From positions 62,001 through 126,000 of the forward strand of contig NZ_JACHGU010000005.1 in the NCBI RefSeq assembly GCF_014202435.1: DNA of 64,000 nucleotides. The letters are read 5' to 3'. The translations under genes were made by a program, and so were the position numbers. Within the stretch, counting starts at the first letter, position 1. The number at the start of each line of letters is the position of its first letter. This DNA comes from Pseudoxanthomonas broegbernensis (GTDB lineage: Bacteria > Pseudomonadota > Gammaproteobacteria > Xanthomonadales > Xanthomonadaceae). Positions 17,783 to 25,184 of the stretch are shown here, in pieces. The notes beneath the pieces were generated by a model. It made no database searches. It saw nothing but the letters and a program-made list of their open reading frames with translations, and was not told the DNA's origin.

Positions 17783-18400
17783 ATGACCCAGGACCGCGCC
17801 ACGCTGCGCCGCGAACTGCGCGAACGCCGCCGCGCGCTGCCGCCCGCCACCCGGATCGCTGCGGCCGAGGCGCTGGCGCAGCGCATCCTCGCCCTGCCCT
17901 TCCTGCCCACGTCGGGCTACGTCGCCGGCTATTGGGCGATGGACGGCGAGATCGGCCTGCACGTGCTGCAGATGCGGCTGCCGCCGGGCCTGGTGTGGTG
18001 CCTGCCGCTGCTGCACGAGGGCGACCACCTGCGCTTCGCGCCCTGGCGCGCGGGCGATGCGCTGGTCACCAACCGCTTCGGCATCCCCGAACCCGCGGTC
18101 GAACCGTCCTCCGGCCTGCGCGCCGAGGACCTGGCGCTGGCGGTGATGCCGCTGGTGGGGTTCGACGACGCCGGCCGGCGGCTGGGCATGGGCGGCGGTT
18201 GGTATGATCGCAGCTTCGCGTTCCGCCGCGACCGCGCCGCGCCGCCCTGGCTGGTGGGCGCCGGCTTCGCCGCGCAGCGCGTGCCAGCGCTGGAGGCCGC
18301 CGCCTGGGACGTGGCGCCCGACGCGATCTGCACCGAGGACGCCACCTTTCCTTCCCTCCACGACGGCGCGCACGACGCCCCCGGAACCGCACCCGCATGA
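17783..18400 (+). CDS. fau: 5-formyltetrahydrofolate cyclo-ligase
   Basis: A 205-residue enzyme that converts 5-formyl-THF to 5,10-methenyl-THF using ATP. It has the N-terminal LRRELRERRRALPP helix, a central YWAMDGEIGL region, and the signature GMGGGWYDRSF (usually GMGGGYYDR) near residue 135. In-frame starts at 17618 and 17753 exist, but 17783 gives the family N-terminus. It is co-located with ssrS as in E. coli (ygfA). Its stop overlaps the start of the EVE-domain gene (ATGA). Confidence 0.9.
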   Translation: MTQDRATLRRELRERRRALPPATRIAAAEALAQRILALPFLPTSGYVAGYWAMDGEIGLHVLQMRLPPGLVWCLPLLHEGDHLRFAPWRAGDALVTNRFGIPEPAVEPSSGLRAEDLALAVMPLVGFDDAGRRLGMGGGWYDRSFAFRRDRAAPPWLVGAGFAAQRVPALEAAAWDVAPDAICTEDATFPSLHDGAHDAPGTAPA

Positions 18401-18867
18401 CCCCCCGCAAGCGCTACTGGCTGATGAAGTCCGAACCGGACGCCTTCTCCATCGACGACCTGCAGCGGGTCGGCACTGAGCCGTGGAACGGCGTGCGCAA
18501 CTACCAGGCGCGCAATTTCATGCGCGACGGCATGCACGTGGACGACGGCGTGCTGTTCTACCACTCCAATACCAAGGTGCCCGGCGTCGTCGGCATCGCC
18601 CGCGTGGCCAGCACCGCCTACCCGGACGATACCCAGTTCGACCCCAAGTCCCACTACCACGACCCCAAGGCCACCCGCGAGCAGCCGCGCTGGTTCCTGG
18701 TGGACGTGGCCTTCGAGCGCAAGCTCAAGCGCACCATCGCGCTGGAGGAAATCAAGCGACACACCGACGAACTGGGCGAAGGCTTCCCGCTGACCGCGCG
18801 CGGCAGCCGCCTGTCGGTATTCCCGGTCACCGCCGCGCAGTGGAAGCTGCTGCTGTCGCTGGAATGA
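18397..18867 (+). CDS. EVE domain-containing protein
   Basis: A 156-residue single-domain protein: YWLMKSEPDAFSIDDL, then WNGVRNYQARNFMRD, VLFYHSN and GVVGIARV are the classic EVE (PUA-like) blocks. EVE domains bind modified bases in DNA or RNA. Stand-alone bacterial EVE proteins like this one are common next to fau and zapA and have no defined substrate. Translational coupling to fau by a 4-base overlap is visible. Confidence 0.9.
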   Translation: MTPRKRYWLMKSEPDAFSIDDLQRVGTEPWNGVRNYQARNFMRDGMHVDDGVLFYHSNTKVPGVVGIARVASTAYPDDTQFDPKSHYHDPKATREQPRWFLVDVAFERKLKRTIALEEIKRHTDELGEGFPLTARGSRLSVFPVTAAQWKLLLSLE

Positions 18868-18907
18868 ACCCGCCGCCATCGAACGCGATCGGCCTGCGCC
18901 GCCCCAT

Positions 18908-19001
18908 GGGAACCGGCTTCGGCCCACAACACGGGCGCCGGGACAACGGGGAGCCGCCCGCGCCGACGCGGCGCATCGCCGGCTGAAGCCGGCCCCTACA
19001 G
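18908..19001 (-). repeat. Dispersed REP-like element (copy 3, with a partial inverted copy)
   Basis: A partial forward copy (GGGAACCGGCTTCGGCC, 18908-18924) is followed about 50 bases later by a full reverse copy (TCGCCGGCTGAAGCCGGCCC, 18975-18994, then CTACAG). It sits between the EVE gene and rpiA. Confidence 0.6.
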
Positions 19002-19023
19002 AAGGCACCACTGGAAACGACCC

Positions 19024-19671
19024 ATGAGCGAAGCGAAGCGCCAGGCCGGCGAGAAGGCCATCGACTACGTCGAGGACGGCATGATCGTCGGCGTCGGCAC
19101 CGGCTCCACCGTGGCGTACTTCATCGAGGCCCTGGGCCGGATCAAGGAGCGCATCGCCGGCGCGGTATCCAGCTCCGAGCAGAGCACCGCGCGGCTGAAG
19201 GCACTGGGCATCGAGGTGCTGGACGCCAACGCCGCCGGCCCGCTGGAGCTGTACGTGGACGGCGCGGACGAGTGCGACCCGCACAAGCGCCTGATCAAGG
19301 GTGGCGGCGCCGCGCTGACCCGCGAGAAGATCATCGCCGAGGCCAGCCGGACCTTCGTCTGCATCGTCGACCCGGCCAAGCGCGTGCCGGTGCTCGGCAG
19401 ATTCCCGCTGCCGGTGGAAGTGATCCCGATGGCGCGCAGCCTGGCGGCCCGGCGCATCCTCGCCCTCACCGGCGGCCAGCCGGTCTGGCGCGACGGCGTG
19501 GTCACCGACAACGGCAACTGGATCCTGGACGTGCACAACCTGTCCATCACCGACCCGGTGGGCATGGAGACCGAACTCAACCAGATCCCCGGCGTGGTCA
19601 GCGTCGGCCTGTTCGCCCGCCGCCCGGCCGACGTCGTCATCGTCGGCGGGGAGCCGCCGCAGGTGCTGTAG
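19024..19671 (+). CDS. rpiA: Ribose-5-phosphate isomerase A
   Basis: A 215-residue cytoplasmic enzyme that interconverts ribose-5-phosphate and ribulose-5-phosphate. Motifs: [16 protein letters not shown] (phosphate binding), [10 protein letters not shown], the catalytic [22 protein letters not shown], and [10 protein letters not shown] near the C-terminus. Length is normal. It marks the left border of the CRISPR-Cas island; cas1 starts 178 bases downstream on the same strand. Confidence 0.96.
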   Translation: MSEAKRQAGEKAIDYVEDGMIVGVGTGSTVAYFIEALGRIKERIAGAVSSSEQSTARLKALGIEVLDANAAGPLELYVDGADECDPHKRLIKGGGAALTREKIIAEASRTFVCIVDPAKRVPVLGRFPLPVEVIPMARSLAARRILALTGGQPVWRDGVVTDNGNWILDVHNLSITDPVGMETELNQIPGVVSVGLFARRPADVVIVGGEPPQVL

Positions 19672-19768
19672 CCGCCCGGCCAGCAGCGACAGGCTTCTCG
19701 CCCGCCCCACATCGCCCATGCCGCCTGGCCTCAAGCGCCAGTGCCATCCCTGAACCGAGCCTCAGGAT

Positions 19769-19797
19769 TTGAGACGCGCCCCGCATATGGATAGGCT
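19769..19797 (+). promoter_or_regulatory. Candidate promoter for cas1
   Basis: TTGAGA (19769-19774) and TAGGCT (19792-19797) are separated by 17 bases in the 178-base rpiA-cas1 gap. A strong Shine-Dalgarno (AGGAAGGGGG) follows, about 5 bases before the cas1 start. The -10 match is only moderate. Confidence 0.35.
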
Positions 19798-19849
19798 CCG
19801 GGCGGGGGTATCGAAGCCCCGCTGCAAGGAATAGCAGGAAGGGGGCGCG

Positions 19850-20824
19850 ATGGACGATCTGTCACCGTCGGATCTGAAGACGATCCTGCATTCGAAGCGG
19901 GCGAACGTCTATTACCTGCAACATTGCCGCGTGTTGGTCAATGGCGGCCGCGTCGAATACGTCACCGACGCAGGCAAGCGTTCCTTGTACTGGAACATCC
20001 CGATCGCCAACACCACCACGATCCTGCTCGGCACCGGCACTTCGATCACCCAGGCCGCAATGCGCGAACTGGCCAAGGCCGGCGTGCTGGTCGGCTTCTG
20101 CGGTGGCGGCGGCACGCCGCTGTTCTCGGCCAACGAGATGGACGTGGAAGTGGCGTGGTTCTCGCCACAAAGCGAGTACCGGTCCACCGAGTACCTGCAG
20201 GCCTGGGTGAAGTTCTGGTTCGACGACGACCTGCGCTTGTACGCGGCCAAGGCGTTCCAGCGCGCCCGCACGGCACGGCTGCACGGGCAATGGACGCACC
20301 GCCACCTGCGCGAGGCCGGTTTCGCCCCCGATCCTGGCCGCCTGGACGAACTGCTGCAGCGGACCGCACGCCAGATCGAACTGGCCCAGGACAATACCGC
20401 CCTGCTGACCGAGGAAGCACGCCTGACCAAGGCCCTGTTCAAGCTGGCGGTGGACACCGTCGGCTATGGCGACTTCACCCGGGCCAAACGCGGCAGCGGC
20501 AGCGATCCGGCGAACCGCTTCCTCGACCACGGCAACTACCTGGCGTATGGCCTGGGCGCCACCGCAACCTGGGTACTCGGCCTGCCGCATGGACTGGCGG
20601 TGCTGCACGGCAAGACCCGCCGCGGCGGCCTGGTATTCGACGTAGCCGACCTGGTCAAGGATGCCAGCATCCTGCCGCAGGCGTTCCTGTCGGCGATGCG
20701 GGGCGACGACGAGCAGGCGTTCCGCCGTGGCTGCATCGAGGCGCTGACCCGCAGCGAATCGCTGGACTTCATGATCGACACGCTCAAGGCCGTGGCGCTG
20801 GAGACGGCGGGCAAGGCCGCATGA
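19850..20824 (+). CDS. cas1: CRISPR-associated endonuclease Cas1, type I-F
   Basis: The 324-residue integrase of the adaptation complex, which inserts new spacers at the leader end of the array together with the Cas2 part of Cas2-3. It opens with DLSPSDLKTILHSKRANVYY, typical of Cas1f. The metal-binding triad is at Glu188/189 (LLTEEARLTK), His253 (AVLHGKTRRGG) and Asp267 (ADLVKD), in register with I-F Cas1. The stop overlaps the cas2-3 start by 4 bases. The locus order cas1, cas2-3, csy1-4 is the standard I-F order. Confidence 0.96.
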   Translation: MDDLSPSDLKTILHSKRANVYYLQHCRVLVNGGRVEYVTDAGKRSLYWNIPIANTTTILLGTGTSITQAAMRELAKAGVLVGFCGGGGTPLFSANEMDVEVAWFSPQSEYRSTEYLQAWVKFWFDDDLRLYAAKAFQRARTARLHGQWTHRHLREAGFAPDPGRLDELLQRTARQIELAQDNTALLTEEARLTKALFKLAVDTVGYGDFTRAKRGSGSDPANRFLDHGNYLAYGLGATATWVLGLPHGLAVLHGKTRRGGLVFDVADLVKDASILPQAFLSAMRGDDEQAFRRGCIEALTRSESLDFMIDTLKAVALETAGKAA

Positions 20825-23800
20825 ACATCCTGCTGATTTCCCAATGCGACAAGCGTGCCCTGACCGAAACCCGGCGCATCCTCGACCAGTTCGCCGAGCG
20901 CCGCGGCGATCGCACCTGGCAGACCCCGATCACCCAGTCCGGCCTGGACACCCTGCGCAAGCTGCTGCGCAGGACCGCACGCAAGAACACGGCCGTCGCC
21001 TGCCACTGGATCCGCGGCCAGGACCACAGCGAACTGTTGTGGCTCGTCGGCGACGCCCGCCGCTTCAATGCGGAGGGCGCGGTTCCCACCGACACCACGG
21101 TGCGCAACGTACTGCGTGCCGGTGACGAGAACGACTGGCACACCGCCGAGGACATCCGCCTGCTGGCGCAGCTGGCGGCCCTGCTGCACGACCTGGGCAA
21201 GGCCAGCCTGGCCTTCCAGGCCCGCCTGCGTGGCGAGTTGCAGGAGCGGAACCTCTATCGCCACGAATGGGTTTCGCTGCGCCTGTTCCTGGCCTTCGTC
21301 GGCCAGGACGACGACGAAGGCTGGCTGCAGCGCCTGGCCGACCCGGAGATTTTCGACGAACAGGCCTGGATCGCATCCGACCGCTACCAACGCGACGGAC
21401 TGGGAGCCATCGACAGATATCCGTTCCGCGATCTGCCCCCGCTGGCCGCCGCGGTTGCCTGGCTCGTGCTCACGCACCACCGTCTGCCGCTGGCACCGGT
21501 CGCCAGGGAGGATGGCAGCCAGGATTGGCTTGGCAAGCGCTACCCAGGCTCAGTGACGGGATGGCTGGAATCCCCCCTGGCCCGGGTCGCGCACGACTGG
21601 AACGAGATCCGCCAGGAAGCCGAACGATCCAGGATCGAACCGTATTGGCAACCCGCCGGTCCGTTGCCGGTGATCGAGCCAAAGTGGCGCGCCCAGGCCG
21701 CACGACTCGCGCGAAGCCTGCTCGGATTGCGCCTGCGTCGCGGCAACGACTGGCTGCGCAACCCCTACGTCGTGCACCTGGCCCGACTCAGCCTGATGCT
21801 GGCCGACCACCACTACTCCAGCCTTCCTCCCGGTTCGCCATTGCGCGTGCAGGGGGACGGCAACACCCGCCTGTACGCCAATACCGGCCGCGATGGCCGC
21901 CTCAAGCAACCGCTGGACGAGCACCTGCTGGGCGTGGCCCGCGATGCCGGCCTCATTGCCCATGCCCTGCCCGGTTTCGAGCGGCACCTGCCGCGCCTGG
22001 CCAACCACCGTGGCCTGCGCAAGCGCAGCGCCGATCCCCGGTTTTCCTGGCAGGACAAGGCGGCCGACGCCGCCACGGCACTGCGCGAGGCGGCGCGGGA
22101 GCATGGCGCCTTCGTCGTCAACATGGCCTCCACCGGCTGCGGCAAGACCCTTGCCAACGCCCGCATCCTCCACGCGCTGGCCGATCCCCAGCGAGGCATG
22201 CGCGCCACCTTCGCCCTGGGCCTGCGCACGCTGACGCTGCAGACCGGTCGCAGCTATCGCAACGACCTGCACCTGGGCGAAGACGAACTGGCGATCCGGG
22301 TAGGCGGCTCGGCCAGCCGCGCCCTGTTCGAGTACTACGAACAGAAGGCCGAAGCCCATGGCTCCGCCTCGGTCCAGGACCTGATCGAGGAGGACAGCCA
22401 CGTCCTCTACGAAGGCGTGGTCACCGACCACCCGCTGCTGTCGCGGGCGCTGCACGACCCCAACATTCGCAGCCTGCTGTCGGCACCGATGCTGGCCTGC
22501 ACCGTGGATCACATGGTGCCCGCCACCGAGGCACTGCGTGCCGGCCGCCAGATCGCGCCCATGCTGCGGCTGATGAGCGCCGACCTGGTCCTGGACGAAC
22601 TGGACGACTACGACCTCGACGACTTGCCCGCCCTGACGCGGCTGGTGCACTGGGCCGGCATGCTCGGCACGCGCGTGGTGTTGTCCTCGGCCACGCTGCC
22701 GCCGGCGCTGGTGGAAGGCATGTTCCTGGCCTATCGCGCCGGGCGCATCCAGTACCGGCGCAACCGCGGCGCCCATGGTGGAGCCCATGCGGGGCCGATC
22801 GAGGTGCCCTGCCTGTGGGCCGACGAGTTCGGCGCGCAAACGGCAAGCTGCGCCAATGCCGAGGTCTTTTCCGGCCGGCATGCGCAGTTTGTGGACAAGC
22901 GCGTGGTGAAGCTGAAAAAAGCCGGGCCATTCCGCCGGGCCGAGCTGTTTCCCCTGCTGATCGCCAAGGGCGTACCGGGAGCGCAGATCCGCGCCGAGTT
23001 CGCCGGACATGTGCGCACGGCATGCCTGCAACTGCACGCCGACCACGCGGAGATCGATCCCGTCAGCGGCAAGCAGGTCAGTTTCGGCCTGGTCCGCATG
23101 GCCAACATCGAGCCGTTGTTCGACGTGGCCCGCGGGCTGTTCGCGCTCGGGGCACCGGAAGGCACCCGTATCCACCTGTGCGTCTACCACGCCCGTTTCC
23201 CCTTGCTGCAACGCTCGGCCATCGAGCATCAGCTCGACACCGCGTTGAACCGCCGCGGCGACGGGCAGGCCGTCTACCACTTGCCAAGCATCCGTGCCGC
23301 GCTCGACGCCCACCCGGAACACGACCACCTGTTCGTCGTCCTCGCCTCTCCCGTCTGCGAAGTCGGCCGCGACTGGGACGCCGACTGGGCCGTGGCCGAA
23401 CCCTCGTCGATGCGCTCGCTGATCCAGCTCGCGGGGCGCGTGCAGCGGCATCGTGGCAAATGCGGCGATGGCCCCAACATACGAGTGTTCGACCGCAACC
23501 TGAAGGCTGCCGAAGGCAGGACGTTTCCCGGCGGCGAACCCAGCCCGGTATTCGTCCGGCCCGGCTTCGAACGCCAGGACGACAGCCGCCGCTTCCGGCT
23601 CCGCTCGCCCCGCCTGGACAAGCTCCTGTCGCCGGACGAGTACCGCACGCTCACGGCCATCCCGCGCATCCGGCCACGCCCGCAGTCCGAATGGTCCAGC
23701 CGGGAGCGGCTCGTGGACCTGGAACACGCACGCATGGCCGCCGGCATGCTGCCGAGACGGCGCATGGCGGCCTCGGGGGCGCTGGACGATGACGCCCCCA

Positions 23801-24213
23801 TCGAGCGCGACGAAGCCACATGGTCGTGGCAGTACCCGCAGGCCGCGCTGACCGGCGTCCTGCCGCAACAGCAACCGTTCCGCGAAGACACCATGCGCAA
23901 GACAACATTGGTTTTCCTACCCGACGACGACGAAGAGCGCCTCGTCCTGCACCGCGTCGAACAAGACCCGGCACGACGCGGTCAGAGTCTCCACGTCGCC
24001 ATCGACCGCAGCCAGTGCCATGACGTGCGCCTGGACGTCGGTGAACGCATCAAGGCCTGGGGCAAGTTTGAACTGATGGCGCTGCTCGCCGAACAGGCCG
24101 ATGCCCTGGATATCCCGCTGGACGCGGCCGCGAAGAAGTTCGCCGTCGTGCAGGTTCCGGAGAGCACGCAAGGCTGGAACTGGCACCCGTGGCTGGGCTT
24201 CGGCAAGGCTTAG
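20821..24213 (+). CDS. cas3: Cas2-3 fusion: adaptation subunit plus HD nuclease-helicase, type I-F
   Basis: A 1130-residue protein made of an N-terminal Cas2 domain (about residues 1-95, MNILLISQCDKRALTETRRI), an HD nuclease domain (LLHDLGKAS with His123-Asp124, RHEW near 148, LTHHRLPL near 220) and a superfamily 2 helicase. Helicase motifs are STGCGKT near 437, LDELDDYD near 590, SSATLPP near 621 and AGRVQRHRG near 870. Cas3 shreds DNA marked by the Csy complex; the Cas2 part bridges Cas1 dimers. All key motifs look intact. No frameshift is seen. The next cas gene, csy1, begins about 970 bases later because a toxin-antitoxin pair lies in between. Confidence 0.96.
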   Translation: MNILLISQCDKRALTETRRILDQFAERRGDRTWQTPITQSGLDTLRKLLRRTARKNTAVACHWIRGQDHSELLWLVGDARRFNAEGAVPTDTTVRNVLRAGDENDWHTAEDIRLLAQLAALLHDLGKASLAFQARLRGELQERNLYRHEWVSLRLFLAFVGQDDDEGWLQRLADPEIFDEQAWIASDRYQRDGLGAIDRYPFRDLPPLAAAVAWLVLTHHRLPLAPVAREDGSQDWLGKRYPGSVTGWLESPLARVAHDWNEIRQEAERSRIEPYWQPAGPLPVIEPKWRAQAARLARSLLGLRLRRGNDWLRNPYVVHLARLSLMLADHHYSSLPPGSPLRVQGDGNTRLYANTGRDGRLKQPLDEHLLGVARDAGLIAHALPGFERHLPRLANHRGLRKRSADPRFSWQDKAADAATALREAAREHGAFVVNMASTGCGKTLANARILHALADPQRGMRATFALGLRTLTLQTGRSYRNDLHLGEDELAIRVGGSASRALFEYYEQKAEAHGSASVQDLIEEDSHVLYEGVVTDHPLLSRALHDPNIRSLLSAPMLACTVDHMVPATEALRAGRQIAPMLRLMSADLVLDELDDYDLDDLPALTRLVHWAGMLGTRVVLSSATLPPALVEGMFLAYRAGRIQYRRNRGAHGGAHAGPIEVPCLWADEFGAQTASCANAEVFSGRHAQFVDKRVVKLKKAGPFRRAELFPLLIAKGVPGAQIRAEFAGHVRTACLQLHADHAEIDPVSGKQVSFGLVRMANIEPLFDVARGLFALGAPEGTRIHLCVYHARFPLLQRSAIEHQLDTALNRRGDGQAVYHLPSIRAALDAHPEHDHLFVVLASPVCEVGRDWDADWAVAEPSSMRSLIQLAGRVQRHRGKCGDGPNIRVFDRNLKAAEGRTFPGGEPSPVFVRPGFERQDDSRRFRLRSPRLDKLLSPDEYRTLTAIPRIRPRPQSEWSSRERLVDLEHARMAAGMLPRRRMAASGALDDDAPIERDEATWSWQYPQAALTGVLPQQQPFREDTMRKTTLVFLPDDDEERLVLHRVEQDPARRGQSLHVAIDRSQCHDVRLDVGERIKAWGKFELMALLAEQADALDIPLDAAAKKFAVVQVPESTQGWNWHPWLGFGKA

Positions 24214-24240
24214 CGGCGCTGCGCGGAGCGACCGGAAGGC

Positions 24241-24660
24241 TCAGGCATGCCAGGGATCGATCACCGTGACCCCACAATCCTCGAAATCCCGTACGTTGCG
24301 GGTGGCCAGCATCGCTCCGCGCGAGCGAGCGATGCTGGCGATCATGGCGTCCGACTGGCTGATCGGGCGCCCCTGCGCGCGGCGCATGGCCGCGAGCGTG
24401 GCATGGACCTCGGCGGCGGCGCTATCGTATGGCAGCACGCGCCCTGCCATATCCGTGGAGAAGATTGCCTCCACTTCATGCAGCAGGGCGTCGCGATGAC
24501 GACCGGCTGGAAGGATGCAGACGCCATAAAGCATCTCGCCCCGCGAAACCGCCGTCGTGAACAGCACATCCATCGTCTGGGCTTCCAGCCAAGCCACCAC
24601 CCTCGGCTCCGGTATCGCGCGAATCAGCTCGGACAGGATATTGGTGTCAAGGACGATCAC
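24241..24660 (-). CDS. PIN-domain toxin, VapC/FitB family
   Basis: A 139-residue PIN-domain ribonuclease-type toxin. The acidic active site is Asp5 (MIVLDTNILSEL), Glu42 (SRGEMLYG), Asp104 (SQSDAMIASIA) and Asp125 (TRNVRDFED), all present. The residues and the WLEAQ and PYDSAAAEVHA stretches fit the FitB/VapC group. It starts with GTG overlapping the antitoxin stop (GTGA). It is inverted relative to the cas genes and converges on cas2-3 with only 27 bases between stop codons. Target RNA is unknown. Confidence 0.88.
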   Translation of the reverse strand: MIVLDTNILSELIRAIPEPRVVAWLEAQTMDVLFTTAVSRGEMLYGVCILPAGRHRDALLHEVEAIFSTDMAGRVLPYDSAAAEVHATLAAMRRAQGRPISQSDAMIASIARSRGAMLATRNVRDFEDCGVTVIDPWHA

Positions 24661-24926
24661 TCGCCGCGCCCGCTCTCGCCGAAGTCCGGCGCCTCACGCA
24701 TCGGCTCGCGCGGCGGAAGTTCCAGATCGATGCCGCCGACCCGCTTCACCCGGGCACGGATGGCCTTGACCAGCGCCGCGCCGGTATTCGCTTCCGGCTC
24801 GGTGTTCAGCGCAGCCCGCAGGATGCTGCGGGCCTCCTCTTCCATCGAACGCCCGTGCTGCGCCGCCCGAATACGCAGGCGCGTCTTCACGTCATCGCCA
24901 ATGTTGCGGATTGTCACGGTAGCCAT
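24657..24926 (-). CDS. Ribbon-helix-helix antitoxin, VapB/FitA family
   Basis: An 89-residue antitoxin. The N-terminal ribbon-helix-helix reads MATVTIRNIGDDVKTRLRIR with HGRSMEEEARSILRAAL, typical of FitA-like antitoxins that bind DNA as dimers and block the toxin with a C-terminal tail (GIDLELPPREPM). The ATG at 24926 is preceded by GGAGG at a 10-base spacing. A longer in-frame start at 25001 would read through the pseudo-repeat hairpin and is not favoured. It is the first gene of the pair and shares its upstream region with csy1. Confidence 0.85.
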   Translation of the reverse strand: MATVTIRNIGDDVKTRLRIRAAQHGRSMEEEARSILRAALNTEPEANTGAALVKAIRARVKRVGGIDLELPPREPMREAPDFGESGRGE

Positions 24927-24975
24927 GGACTCAAATCCTCCGAAGGCAATGACGGCATTGTATGCAATGCATGCT

Positions 24976-25044
24976 GAAAAACTGCCTACTCGGCAGTACA
25001 CCCCTTGGGATAGAACTATCTTCTAAGCTATCTTTGCGATAGTA
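24976..25044 (-). ncRNA. Candidate crRNA-like regulatory RNA (CreA/CreR-like)
   Basis: Read on the minus strand, a degenerate I-F repeat (25044-25019) forms a hairpin CTATC-GCAAA-GATAG and ends in CTTAGAAG, like the 8-nt crRNA handle of the array repeat (CTCAGAGA). An 18-nt guide follows (25019-25002, ATAGTTCTATCCCAAGGG). A second pseudo-repeat follows (25001-24982, GTGTACTGCCGAGTAGGCAG), in which the Csy4 stem CTGCC/GGCAG is exact. It runs straight into TTTTT, so the hairpin could also terminate transcription. The layout is repeat-guide-repeat with a short guide. The guide matches 25031-25048 next to CC on the same strand. The role as an autoregulatory guide is inference; overlapping GATAG/CTATC palindromes could instead be antitoxin operators. 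Confidence 0.6.
25005..25034 (+). promoter_or_regulatory. Candidate csy operon promoter
   Basis: TTGGGA (25005-25010) and TATCTT (25029-25034, 18-base spacing) are the best plus-strand pair upstream of csy1. They would start transcription near 25041, within the guide-matching site. The match is modest and other pairs are possible. Confidence 0.3.
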
Positions 25045-25050
25045 CTATGG

Positions 25051-25079
25051 ATTTTATTCGAGGAACCCACGGGACACAA
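25051..25079 (-). promoter_or_regulatory. Promoter of the crRNA-like RNA
   Basis: On the minus strand TTGTGT (25079-25074) and TAAAAT (25056-25051) are spaced by exactly 17 bases. A start near 25044 would place the first pseudo-repeat at the 5' end of the RNA. The CC and the guide-matching site lie directly downstream of the -10 box, so a bound Csy complex would block this promoter. Confidence 0.5.
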
Positions 25080-25184
25080 TGCCAGTTGCGGTCGGCAGGC
25101 TCGCCATTCCGGGGTCGCAACCTGTGAGATGGGTGAGAGTTAAGAGTGGAAATGAAAGGGGACAACACGACAGGGGAAAATGAC

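Noticed and set aside
24927-25001. N-terminal extension of the antitoxin to 25001 (YCRVGSF...)
   Set aside because: It reads through the pseudo-repeat hairpin and T-run. The resemblance to the array's HCRIGSSE shows it is repeat-derived sequence, and GGAGG favours the start at 24926.
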